DNA from: JBBQCW01 sp038319025
GTDB lineage: Bacteria; Actinomycetota; Thermoleophilia; Solirubrobacterales; Solirubrobacteraceae
Assembly (NCBI GenBank): GCA_038319025.1
Contig: JBBQCW010000015.1
Coordinates: 15,555-79,554 of the forward strand
Length of the DNA stretch: 64,000 nucleotides
Reading direction: 5' to 3'
Shown here: in pieces, positions 17,397 through 24,744 of the stretch
Numbering within the stretch: the stretch's first letter is position 1
Layout: the number at the start of each line of letters is the position of its first letter
The notes under the pieces: generated by a model
What the model saw: only the letters and a program-made list of their open reading frames with translations
Told to the model about the DNA's origin: nothing
The model's database searches: none
Position numbers and translations under genes: made by a program

Positions 17397-18488
17397 TCAG
17401 GCGCAAACAGGAGACGGGGCGTCGTGGGGAATGGAGGCCGGGTAGGTGTACGTGATCGTGGCGGTGAATTTGAACCCAGGGGTTCGGATGCGAACTGAGC
17501 GTGAGCTCAAGCTCGAAGCGCGGCCCTGTGAGTCGATCACGAACGACCCTGCATCCCAGAACGAGCGGAAGCGCACGACCGTCGTGCCGTTTGCCCTGGC
17601 TGCTGCCGGGGCGAACGACAGCCGCCATTCGGATAGGTGCTGGGGCACCAGGAAGCCCGTGCCCGGGGAGATCCGCTTGTGTGGCCCGCGCTCCCAACAC
17701 TTCTTACCGGGCTGGCGCGTGTAGTCACCATCGGGGGTACCGACGGCGCCAATCCCGGAAAGGTCCACCGACCAGAACTGACCGATGTAGTCGGCAGCCC
17801 CGCGGATGTCAAGTGGCGCGTAGCGACAAGGCTCGTGTGGGCGGGGGACGCAGATGCGTTCGTGTGCCCGGTAGCTGATCACCTTCTCCTTGGCGCCACG
17901 TCTGACGGCAGCGGCGATCAGGGCACCGGCCTTGGCATCGGAATGTAAATGCGGCGGTCGTGTCGGGTTGCCGGATGAGCTGCCAAACCAGCCAGATAGG
18001 TGGCGGACCAGCCGTGGCAGTGACGGGTCAACACTGCGCACCGCGCCAGAGACCAGGCATGCACCACCGGCGAGTGAGACGGCGTACACATGGGCGTCGC
18101 CCGCCGTGGCGATCGCCGCCGACCGACCCAGCGGGCGCGCCGTGGCAGGGCGGTGGCGGGAACCGAGGTGCAGTTCGAAGGCGCGCTCCGTCGCCCCGTT
18201 GCGAGCGAACTGTCGCCTGCGCCTGGGTGAGAGGTAGGTGTCGCTCGTGTCCACGTTGGCGCACAGCCGAAGCCGGAGCACGGTCGCGCCGGACTTCACG
18301 ATTGCGATCCCGTCGCTCCCGTCCTTCTCGAGCGTGGCCGCGGCGCTGTCCAGGTGGATGGTGGCCGGGACGGGGCCATGCACGACAACCGAGTTCGACG
18401 CCGCGCTCGTCGGGCCCGCGCTCGCCAAGGCCGCGGCGGCGACGACGCCGCAGGTTGCCCACGTTCGGCTCATTCGCGTCAGATGCAT
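17397..18488 (-). CDS. secreted protein of unknown function, paralog B of a tandem pair
   Basis: Unknown family (363 aa), paralogous along most of its length to the downstream gene. Signal peptide at about residues 1-30 (VVAAAALASAGPTSAAS). Shared landmarks: RLRLCANVD, AVSLAGGACLVSG, SGWFGSSSGNPTRPPHLHSD, GTPDGDYTRQPGKKCW, VRFRSFWDAGSFVID and a C-terminus PSPVCA. A two-Cys insert, RICVPRPHEPCRY, sits near residue 207. AAGG 8 nt before ATG 18488 supports the start. With its paralog it probably forms a two-gene unit; the downstream copy starts 112 nt after this stop. Confidence 0.72.
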   Translation of the reverse strand: MHLTRMSRTWATCGVVAAAALASAGPTSAASNSVVVHGPVPATIHLDSAAATLEKDGSDGIAIVKSGATVLRLRLCANVDTSDTYLSPRRRRQFARNGATERAFELHLGSRHRPATARPLGRSAAIATAGDAHVYAVSLAGGACLVSGAVRSVDPSLPRLVRHLSGWFGSSSGNPTRPPHLHSDAKAGALIAAAVRRGAKEKVISYRAHERICVPRPHEPCRYAPLDIRGAADYIGQFWSVDLSGIGAVGTPDGDYTRQPGKKCWERGPHKRISPGTGFLVPQHLSEWRLSFAPAAARANGTTVVRFRSFWDAGSFVIDSQGRASSLSSRSVRIRTPGFKFTATITYTYPASIPHDAPSPVCA

Positions 18489-18675
18489 CGCGCGACCTTA
18501 GCCGGGATGCAGGCGTGAGGAGCACGGCGCGAGCGTCGCCATCGATCGGCGTACCGGCCCATGGCGATTGCTCGTTCTCTATACCGGGTAGTTCACCCGT
18601 CGTCGTGCCGCCCTGCGGAGGACGGCATTCGGGTCATGCCCACTCAGGTTCCGTCTATCCAGGAGATGAAGAGAC

Positions 18676-19398
18676 ATGCGTGATCGTCTGCCCGGCCCGG
18701 CCATGATCGTTGCGCTCGCCGCGCTCCTGATCGCCATGACCGGGAGTGCCATCGCAGCCAGGCATTACCTGATCACGTCGACCAAGCAGATCTCGCCCAA
18801 GGTGCTCAAGTCCCTTCACGGGGCCAAAGGGTCAGCAGGCAAGGCGGGCGCCGCGGGAGGCACCGGAGCCGCCGGAGCCACCGGCCCTACGGGGCCGGGC
18901 GGTCCACCTGGTGCTGACGGCCAGCAGGGATTGCCCGGAGCACCTGGCTCGGACATCGTGGCCAGAGCGACCGGGTCGTCCACGATCACCACCACGTCGG
19001 TCGAGCAGGATTACCCATTGACCGGTGCCAGCTGGACGCAGGGCGCCGGCGAGGACGACATGATCCTGGGCTCGGTCACCATCCACGCCTCCCCCTCTCC
19101 TGGCGCGGGCGCGAACCAGTGCAACCACAACCTTGGGCACGGCATGATCATGTACCTGAAGGTCAACAATCAGGTGATCGGCGAGGAGGCGTTGTTCGTC
19201 GGTTATCCGCCTGATTTCACCGCGTTGATCCCAAGCCTTGCCAACGGCTCGTTCACACCCCAGCAGTCGCCATTCGTCCTATCCACCGGACAGGCTCGTA
19301 CGGCGACCCTCACCGCGACGGTCTTTGATGACTGCAACAACGGGACCGCGCACTACACGCTGTCGGGGCTGCGCCTGGATGTCATCCGCCACGTCTGA
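18676..19398 (+). CDS. collagen-like secreted/anchored protein
   Basis: A 240-aa surface or secreted protein. Residues 8-27 are a signal or anchor segment (AMIVALAALLIAMTGSAIAA). A short conserved block RHYLITSTKQISPKVLKSLH follows, then about 15 Gly-X-Y triplets (residues 49-95, e.g. GPTGPGGPPGADGQQGLPG) and a C-terminal beta-rich domain of about 145 residues with two Cys. The block before the triplets recurs in the gene at 63306-63953, so these are one family. The 187-nt upstream gap carries the divergent promoters. Role unknown; Gly-X-Y stretches usually trimerise (family knowledge). Confidence 0.82.
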   Translation: MRDRLPGPAMIVALAALLIAMTGSAIAARHYLITSTKQISPKVLKSLHGAKGSAGKAGAAGGTGAAGATGPTGPGGPPGADGQQGLPGAPGSDIVARATGSSTITTTSVEQDYPLTGASWTQGAGEDDMILGSVTIHASPSPGAGANQCNHNLGHGMIMYLKVNNQVIGEEALFVGYPPDFTALIPSLANGSFTPQQSPFVLSTGQARTATLTATVFDDCNNGTAHYTLSGLRLDVIRHV

Positions 19399-19412
19399 TC
19401 GGTGAAGCGGTC

Positions 19413-19439
19413 GGCCCGGCGCCCTCCGGGCGCCGGGCC
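19413..19439. terminator. bidirectional hairpin between convergent genes
   Basis: GGCCCGGCGCCC (19413-19424) and GGGCGCCGGGCC (19428-19439) form a perfect 12-bp stem with loop TCC, placed between the collagen-like gene and the convergent superoxide dismutase. There is no long T-tract on either side, typical of high-GC actinobacterial terminators. Confidence 0.8.
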
Positions 19440-19445
19440 TCTCGC

Positions 19446-20048
19446 CTAAGCCGCGGCGTACCGCCCGGCCACGACGCCCCAGTCGACGACGTCCCACGTC
19501 GCCTTGAGGTAATCCGGGCGGCGGTTGTTGTACGTCAGGTAGTAGGCGTGCTCCCAGACGTCGTTGCCGAACAGCGGGGTCTTGCCGTCGGTCAGCGGAG
19601 AGTCCTGGTTGGCGGTGGAGACGATGGCGACGCCGTCGCCGTCCTTGACCAGCCACGCCCAGCCGGAGCCGAACTGGCCCACACCGGCGGCCTCGAACTT
19701 GGTCTTGAAGTCCTCGAACGAGCCGAACGCGGCGTCGATGGCTGCGGCCAGGTCACCTGTGGGAGCGCCGCCGCCGTCGGGGCTGAGCGACTCCCAGAAG
19801 AGTGAGTGGTTGTAGTGGCCACCGCCGTTGTTGCGCACGGGGCCCTGGATGTCGGCGGGCAGCGAGGACAGGTTGGCGACGATCTCCTCGACGGACTTGT
19901 CCGCCCAGTCGGTACCGGCGAGCGCGGCGTTGGCCTTGTCCACGTAGGCCTGGTGGTGCTTGTCGTGATGCAGATGCATCGTGGCGCTGTCGATGGTCGG
20001 CTCAAGCGCCTCGTAGGCGTAAGGGAGCGGCGGAACCTCAAACGGCAT
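19446..20048 (-). CDS. superoxide dismutase (Fe/Mn family)
   Basis: Cytoplasmic Fe/Mn superoxide dismutase (200 aa), converting superoxide to peroxide and oxygen. The metal ligands are recognisable: His in MHLHHDKHHQAYVDKANAAL (about residue 27), His in GGGHYNHSLFWESL (about 75), and Asp and His in the C-terminal DVWEHAYYLTYNNRRPDYLK (about 159-163). The start ATG 20048 is fixed by AAGGAG a few bases upstream; a longer in-frame reading to 20168 is not supported. Metal preference is not decided by eye. Confidence 0.94.
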   Translation of the reverse strand: MPFEVPPLPYAYEALEPTIDSATMHLHHDKHHQAYVDKANAALAGTDWADKSVEEIVANLSSLPADIQGPVRNNGGGHYNHSLFWESLSPDGGGAPTGDLAAAIDAAFGSFEDFKTKFEAAGVGQFGSGWAWLVKDGDGVAIVSTANQDSPLTDGKTPLFGNDVWEHAYYLTYNNRRPDYLKATWDVVDWGVVAGRYAAA

Positions 20049-20139
20049 GGTGACTCCTTGTAATTCGGTTCTTCGGTGCACGGACCATACCCAGCATGGG
20101 GCGGCGACCCACTCCGATCGCCGGGTAGGGTGAGCGGCC

Positions 20140-21831
20140 ATGAGGATGTCCCGGCTCCTGCTGCCCACCGAGCGTCAAGCACCTGCCGACGCGGAGGCGC
20201 TGTCGCACAAGCTGCTCGTGCGCGCGGGACTGGTGCGCCAACTGGGCGCCGGCCTGTGGTCGTGGCTGCCGGCCGGCTGGCGCGCCCACGAGAAGGCGGT
20301 CCAGATCGTCCGCGAGGAGATCGACGAGATCGGCGGGCAGGAGATGCTCATGCCGGTACTGCTCCCCGCCGAGCTGTGGAAGAAGTCGGGCCGCTATGAG
20401 ATCGACGAGCTGTTCAAGCTCAACGACCGCAAGGGCGCCGAGATGGTGCTGGCCATGACGCACGAGGAAGCCGTCACGACTCACATCGCGCAGGTGGTTC
20501 GCTCCTACCGCGACCTGCCGCTGATCCTCTATCACTTCCAGACCAAGGAACGGGACGAGCCCAGGCCCCGCGCCGGAGTGCTGCGCACTCGCGAGTTCAT
20601 CATGAAGGACTCCTACTCCTTCGACCGCGATCCGGAAGGTCTGGACGCGTCCTACGAACTGCACCGCGCCGCCTACGCGCGCATCTTCGACCGGACCGGG
20701 CTGGACTGGTACGAGGTCGACTCCGACGTCGGCATGATGGGCGGCACCGGTGCCCACGAATACATGGCGCCATGCCCGGCCGGCGAGAATGAGGTCGCGC
20801 TGGCGCCCGGTTTCGCCGCCAACGTGGAGATCGCCGGCGCCGACGCGCAACCGGTCGACCTGCCGGCCCCGCTCCCGCAGCCCGAGCCCGTCAACACGCC
20901 GGGGGCGACGACCATCGATGAGGTGTCCCGTCAGCTCGGCGTGCCCGCCGGCGCGCTGTTGAAGGCCTACCCGGTGATCTGCGACGACGGCTCCAGCGTG
21001 CTGGTCGCCCTGCGCGGCGATCATCGGGTCAACGACATCAAGCTACGTAATGCGCTGCGGCAAGGGTTTCGCCCGGCCCAGCCCGATGAAGTCGCTCGCG
21101 CGATCGGTCCTCCCGGCTACCTCGGGCCGGTCGGCCTCGGCGGTGCGCGGGTGCTGCTGGACGCCGCCGTGGACACGTCCGCTGGCTGGATCACCGGCGC
21201 CAATCGCCCAGACACGCATCTGCGTGGGGTACAGGCCGGGCGCGACTTCGCGTTCACCGTCGCCGACGTTCGTACCGTCGAGGCCGGCGACACGGTCAAC
21301 GGCCACGCGATCACGATCGAGCCGGCCATCGAGATCGGCAACATCTTCAAGCTCGGCTTGCGCTACTCCGAGCCGCTGGGCGCCGACTACTTGGACGAGC
21401 ACGGTCAGCAGCGCTCGGTGTGGATGGGCTCCTATGGGATCGGTCCTGCCCGGATAGTCGCTGCTGCCGTCGAGCAGCACGCCGACGAGAACGGCATCTC
21501 CTGGCCCCGCGCGCTCGCCCCGTACGACCTCGAGTTGGTGGCGTTGGGCAAGCCTGATCAGCCCGAGCGGATCGCCGCGGAGGCGGCGTACGTGGAGCTG
21601 CGCGCTGCCGGGCTCGACGTGCTGTTCGACGACCGCGACGCAGGACCGGGCGAGAAGTTCAAAGACGCCGAGCTGCTGGGCCTCCCGCTGCGGTTGACCC
21701 TCGGCAAGCGCTCATTGGACAGCGGGCGAGTCGAGGCTCAGATTCGGCGCGGTCTGCAGGATGTCGAAGGTGGTCTGCCGCTGGACGATCTGGCCCAGTC
21801 GGTCGGTGAGCTGTGGAAGACCCTGGCCTGA
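20140..21831 (+). CDS. proS: prolyl-tRNA synthetase
   Basis: ProS (563 aa), class II synthetase of the bacterial type. Motif 2 region FQTKERDEPRPRAGVLRTRE then FIMKDSYSFDRDPEG (about residues 128-165), an editing (INS/YbaK-like) domain at about 230-400 that removes mis-charged alanine, motif 3 (YGIGPARIVAAAVEQH, about 433) and a C-terminal anticodon-binding domain ending in LPLRLTLGKRSLDSG. It starts at ATG 20140 with TAGGGT (20126-20131) 8 nt upstream and no Shine-Dalgarno, so it is probably leaderless. The next gene overlaps its 3' end by 19 nt. Confidence 0.96.
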   Translation: MRMSRLLLPTERQAPADAEALSHKLLVRAGLVRQLGAGLWSWLPAGWRAHEKAVQIVREEIDEIGGQEMLMPVLLPAELWKKSGRYEIDELFKLNDRKGAEMVLAMTHEEAVTTHIAQVVRSYRDLPLILYHFQTKERDEPRPRAGVLRTREFIMKDSYSFDRDPEGLDASYELHRAAYARIFDRTGLDWYEVDSDVGMMGGTGAHEYMAPCPAGENEVALAPGFAANVEIAGADAQPVDLPAPLPQPEPVNTPGATTIDEVSRQLGVPAGALLKAYPVICDDGSSVLVALRGDHRVNDIKLRNALRQGFRPAQPDEVARAIGPPGYLGPVGLGGARVLLDAAVDTSAGWITGANRPDTHLRGVQAGRDFAFTVADVRTVEAGDTVNGHAITIEPAIEIGNIFKLGLRYSEPLGADYLDEHGQQRSVWMGSYGIGPARIVAAAVEQHADENGISWPRALAPYDLELVALGKPDQPERIAAEAAYVELRAAGLDVLFDDRDAGPGEKFKDAELLGLPLRLTLGKRSLDSGRVEAQIRRGLQDVEGGLPLDDLAQSVGELWKTLA

Positions 21832-22472
21832 GCCAGGACCGTAAGCCGCTCACGGTCCGGCGCTTCTTCGGCCTGGATCGCAGCGGCGCGCCGCCGCCCC
21901 AGACGCTGGCGGGTGCGCCGCTGAACCCTTGGACCATCCCCAATGCGATCGGGTTCATTCGTATAGCGCTGATCCCGGTGTTTCTGGTGGTCTCGTTCAA
22001 TACCGAAGACGGGTCCGGCTTCTGGCCGGCGTTCCTGTTCGCCCTGATCGCGTGGGGTGACTACGCGGACGGCATCGCGGCTCGCGTCACGGGGCAGTAC
22101 AGCCGGCTGGGGACGCTGCTCGACCCGGTCACCGATCGGCTGCTCGTGGGCTCCGGGCTGATCGTGTGCTGGTGGGGCCATCTGTTGCCGCGGTGGGCCC
22201 TGGCCCTGCTGGTGGCCCGCGAGCTCTTCATGTTGATCGTCGGCCCTTTCGTGCTGCGGCGGGGAGTCGAGTTGAAGATCAACTGGCCAGGGCGCCTGGG
22301 CGTGTGGCCGGTGATGGGGGCGATCTTCCTCGGCCTTTGCGGCGCCTACACCATGGGCGCACTGATGCTCTACATCGGCCTCATCTTCACCATCTGGGCG
22401 ACGGTGGAGTACGGCCGGGACGCCACCCGGCAGCTTCGTAAGCAGGCCGCAGCGCGCACACCCTCAAGCTGA
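21813..22472 (+). CDS. CDP-alcohol phosphatidyltransferase (PgsA-like)
   Basis: Membrane transferase (219 aa) that swaps CMP of CDP-diacylglycerol for an alcohol, probably glycerol-3-phosphate (phosphatidylglycerophosphate synthase) by similarity to PgsA. The family signature is complete: DGIAARVTG then SRLGTLLDPVTDR, i.e. D-G-x2-A-R-x8-G-x3-D-x3-D, at about residues 85-107. Five to six hydrophobic segments follow NPWTIPNAIGFIRIALIPVF. The GTG start lies inside the proS 3' end. In mycobacteria a pgsA paralog also lies a few genes upstream of garA, which this neighbourhood resembles. Confidence 0.88.
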   Translation: MEDPGLSQDRKPLTVRRFFGLDRSGAPPPQTLAGAPLNPWTIPNAIGFIRIALIPVFLVVSFNTEDGSGFWPAFLFALIAWGDYADGIAARVTGQYSRLGTLLDPVTDRLLVGSGLIVCWWGHLLPRWALALLVARELFMLIVGPFVLRRGVELKINWPGRLGVWPVMGAIFLGLCGAYTMGALMLYIGLIFTIWATVEYGRDATRQLRKQAAARTPSS

Positions 22473-22474
22473 CG

Positions 22475-22502
22475 TTGAAGCTCAGCGCTGCGCTGGTATG
22501 CT
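22475..22502 (+). promoter_or_regulatory. promoter of the FHA gene (leaderless)
   Basis: TTGAAG (22475-22480), a 16-nt spacer and an extended -10, TGGTATGCT (hexamer TATGCT 22497-22502), form a near-consensus housekeeping promoter. The ATG at 22510 is 7 nt downstream, so transcription should begin at the start codon. Confidence 0.72.
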
Positions 22503-22509
22503 CGCCCGA

Positions 22510-22983
22510 ATGGCTGTCCATTGCTCAGAATGCGGGTTCGTAAACACCGAAGGCGCCAACTACTGCCAGCGGTGCGGGGCATTCTTGGGCGACGTGGACG
22601 CCGACACCGCCGACGGCACGACGGCGACCTACCGCGTCGACGACTCCGGCGAGCTGGTGCCCGTCGAGATCGAGGACGTGATCGCCCAGGAAGGGGCCGC
22701 TCTCATCATCCGGGCGGGCGGTGGGCGTGTGGGGGAGAGCTTCCCGCTGATCGGCGACAAGCTGACCATCGGTCGGCGGCCCGATAGCGCCGTCTTCCTG
22801 GATGACGTCACCGTCTCTCGTGATCACGCCCTGATCGTGCGTCGTGGGGACGCCTGGCACTTGGACGACCTTGGGTCGCTGAACGGCACGTACGTCAACC
22901 GCGAACTCGTTGAATCGGTGCGCCTCGCCGACGGTGACGAGCTCCAGATCGGGAAGTTCAAACTGAGCTTCCTGGAGCGCTGA
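22510..22983 (+). CDS. zinc-ribbon FHA protein of the GarA/OdhI type
   Basis: Phosphothreonine-reading FHA protein (157 aa from ATG 22510; ATG 22498 overlaps the -10 box and is unlikely). The N-terminus has a zinc ribbon, CSECGFVNTEGANYCQRCG. Next comes DGTTATYRVDDSGEL, which lines up with the phospho-acceptor ETTSVFRADFLSEL segment of mycobacterial GarA. The FHA domain follows with TIGRRPDS, FLDDVTVSRDHALI, LGSLNGTYVNRE and DGDELQIGKFKLSFL. In GarA/OdhI, Ser/Thr-kinase phosphorylation of the TT motif causes intramolecular FHA binding and releases 2-oxoglutarate dehydrogenase and glutamate enzymes from inhibition. That role is inferred here. The zinc ribbon is extra relative to GarA. Confidence 0.88.
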   Translation: MAVHCSECGFVNTEGANYCQRCGAFLGDVDADTADGTTATYRVDDSGELVPVEIEDVIAQEGAALIIRAGGGRVGESFPLIGDKLTIGRRPDSAVFLDDVTVSRDHALIVRRGDAWHLDDLGSLNGTYVNRELVESVRLADGDELQIGKFKLSFLER

Positions 22984-22987
22984 ACCA

Positions 22988-23764
22988 ATGGCCGCAACCG
23001 ACATTCCCCCTTCCACCACCGCCGATCGCCAGGAGCCGCAGGTCCAGCGGCCCGCCAAATCGATGACCATCGGGGCCGTCTGCAAGTCGTTGCTGCAGGA
23101 GTTCCCGGACATCTCGATTTCCAAGATTCGCTACCTGGAGGATCAGAAGCTGCTGGAGCCTCGGCGTACACCTGGTGGCTACCGGCTATACAGCGCGGGC
23201 GACGTGGCGCGATTACGGACCATCCTGCGCATGCAGCGTGATGAGTTCCTCCCGCTGCGGGTGATCCGTCAAGAGCTGGCCTCCGGCCGCTCCGCCGACT
23301 CGGATCTGGCCACGCCTTCTGAGGCAACTGATCCCAAGCGCGAGACCGGAGCCCGGCGCCGCGCCGCCGTGAGCGTACGCGCCTCCGGTGCACTGTTCAG
23401 CCTCGAAGAGGTTGCCGATGACACGCGGGCCGATCCGGCCCTGGTTCAGGAGCTAGAGGAGTACGGGGTCATTCGCGGCGAGGTCCGCGGGGGCATCAAG
23501 TACTACGACGAGACCGATCGGGAGATCGTGCGCGCAGTGACCGAACTGGCGCGCTACGGCGTGGGCGGCCGCAACCTGCGGGCGTTCCGCACGTCGGCTG
23601 ACCGCGAGGCCGCTCTGCTGCAGCAGATCCTGGCGCCGGCGCTGCGTTCGCGCAACGTGGAGCGCCGCAAGGAAGCACTTGAGGCTCTCGAGAACCTCGC
23701 CGCGGTGACCACCCACCTCAAACATCTCCTGCTGGTGCGGGATCTGCGCAAGATCGCCTCTTGA
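22988..23764 (+). CDS. MerR-family transcriptional regulator (Rv1828-like)
   Basis: DNA-binding regulator (258 aa). The winged helix-turn-helix is at about residues 18-90: MTIGAVCKSLLQEF, SISKIRYLEDQKLLEP, RTPGGYRLYSAGDVARL. A linker of about 30 residues and a second HTH-like/dimer domain (LFSLEEVADDTRADPALVQE) follow, ending in a helical region. It sits 4 nt after the FHA gene; mycobacterial garA is likewise followed by a MerR gene (Rv1828), so the pair looks like an ancient unit. The effector is unknown. Confidence 0.87.
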   Translation: MAATDIPPSTTADRQEPQVQRPAKSMTIGAVCKSLLQEFPDISISKIRYLEDQKLLEPRRTPGGYRLYSAGDVARLRTILRMQRDEFLPLRVIRQELASGRSADSDLATPSEATDPKRETGARRRAAVSVRASGALFSLEEVADDTRADPALVQELEEYGVIRGEVRGGIKYYDETDREIVRAVTELARYGVGGRNLRAFRTSADREAALLQQILAPALRSRNVERRKEALEALENLAAVTTHLKHLLLVRDLRKIAS

Positions 23765-24285
23765 CCGATCTCGCCTCGTACGTACGTCAGATCCCCGACT
23801 TCCCCAAAGAGGGCATCGGGTTCTTCGACATCACGCCGGTGCTGGCTGCGCCCGAGGCACTGGACGCCGCCGTCGAGGGTCTTGCCCAGTACGCGCGGCC
23901 GCTGAACGCCGAGGTGGTCATCGCCGCCGAGGCCCGCGGGTTCCTTTTGGGTACCGCTCTCGCGCGCGAGATCGGCGCCGGCTTCGTGCTCGCCCGTAAG
24001 CCCGGCAAGCTGCCTTACGACACGATCAGCGCCGAGTACGCGCTGGAGTACGGGACCGATGCGCTTGAACTGCACATCGATGCTGTGGGGGAGGGGACGC
24101 AGGTGCTCGTCCACGACGACCTGCTCGCCACCGGAGGTACTGCGGGGGCTTTGTGCTCCCTGGTCGAGCAGCTCGGTGGTGTGGTCGTCGGCTGTGGCTT
24201 CTTCATCGAACTGGGCTTTCTGGACGGCCGGGCGCGGCTCGCGCCCCACGACGTGCACGCGCTGCTGCGCTACGACTCGGAGTAG
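23761..24285 (+). CDS. apt: adenine phosphoribosyltransferase
   Basis: Apt (174 aa) salvages adenine to AMP with PRPP in the cytoplasm. IPDFPKEGIGFFDITPVLAA (about residues 10-29), VIAAEARGFLLGTALA (about 54) and the PRPP loop VLVHDDLLATGGTAGALCSL (about 116-135) are diagnostic. The start is TTG 23761, overlapping the MerR stop by 4 nt (TTGA), an uncommon start codon but the only one that gives the full N-terminus. Confidence 0.94.
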   Translation: MTDLASYVRQIPDFPKEGIGFFDITPVLAAPEALDAAVEGLAQYARPLNAEVVIAAEARGFLLGTALAREIGAGFVLARKPGKLPYDTISAEYALEYGTDALELHIDAVGEGTQVLVHDDLLATGGTAGALCSLVEQLGGVVVGCGFFIELGFLDGRARLAPHDVHALLRYDSE

Positions 24286-24309
24286 CGTCCGCTCCGAGAT
24301 GAAGATCTG

Positions 24310-24744
24310 ATGCCCACGACTCGCCGCACCCGTTCCCTTCCCGCCCCGCCCGCCGCGATCTGGCGCACCGTGGGCGACCCCCACCATCTGCCGCGGTGGT
24401 GGCCCATGGTCAGCCGCGTGGAGCAGGTCGAAGATGACGCTTTCACCGAGTTGTTGCGGACTTCCAAGGGCCGCGGCATCCGGGCTGACTTTCGTATCGT
24501 CGAGCGCCGCGAGAGCGAGATGCTGCGCTACGAGCAACTGCTGGAAGGCAGCCCGTTCGAACGGATGATCCGGGAGAGTGAGACCTCGGTCGAGCTCAGC
24601 GAATCCTCCGACGGCACCACCGTGAGCATCACCCGGCGCACCAAGCTCAAGGGCATGTCCAGCCTCGGCGGCTTCATGTGGCGCCGGGCCACCGCCCGGC
24701 AGATAGACGAAGCACTTGACCGGCTGGCGGCGATACACGGATGA
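24310..24744 (+). CDS. SRPBCC-family (START-like) protein
   Basis: Small lipid/ligand-pocket protein (144 aa) of the SRPBCC superfamily, often annotated as polyketide cyclase-like. The N-terminal pattern RTRSLPAPPAAIWRTVGDPH followed by HLPRWWPMVSRVEQVE (residues about 4-42) is the usual beta-strand/helix entry, and the C-terminal helix is ATARQIDEALDRLAAIHG. No catalytic residues can be assigned. The following oxidoreductase starts within its stop codon, so both are probably coexpressed. Confidence 0.75.
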   Translation: MPTTRRTRSLPAPPAAIWRTVGDPHHLPRWWPMVSRVEQVEDDAFTELLRTSKGRGIRADFRIVERRESEMLRYEQLLEGSPFERMIRESETSVELSESSDGTTVSITRRTKLKGMSSLGGFMWRRATARQIDEALDRLAAIHG

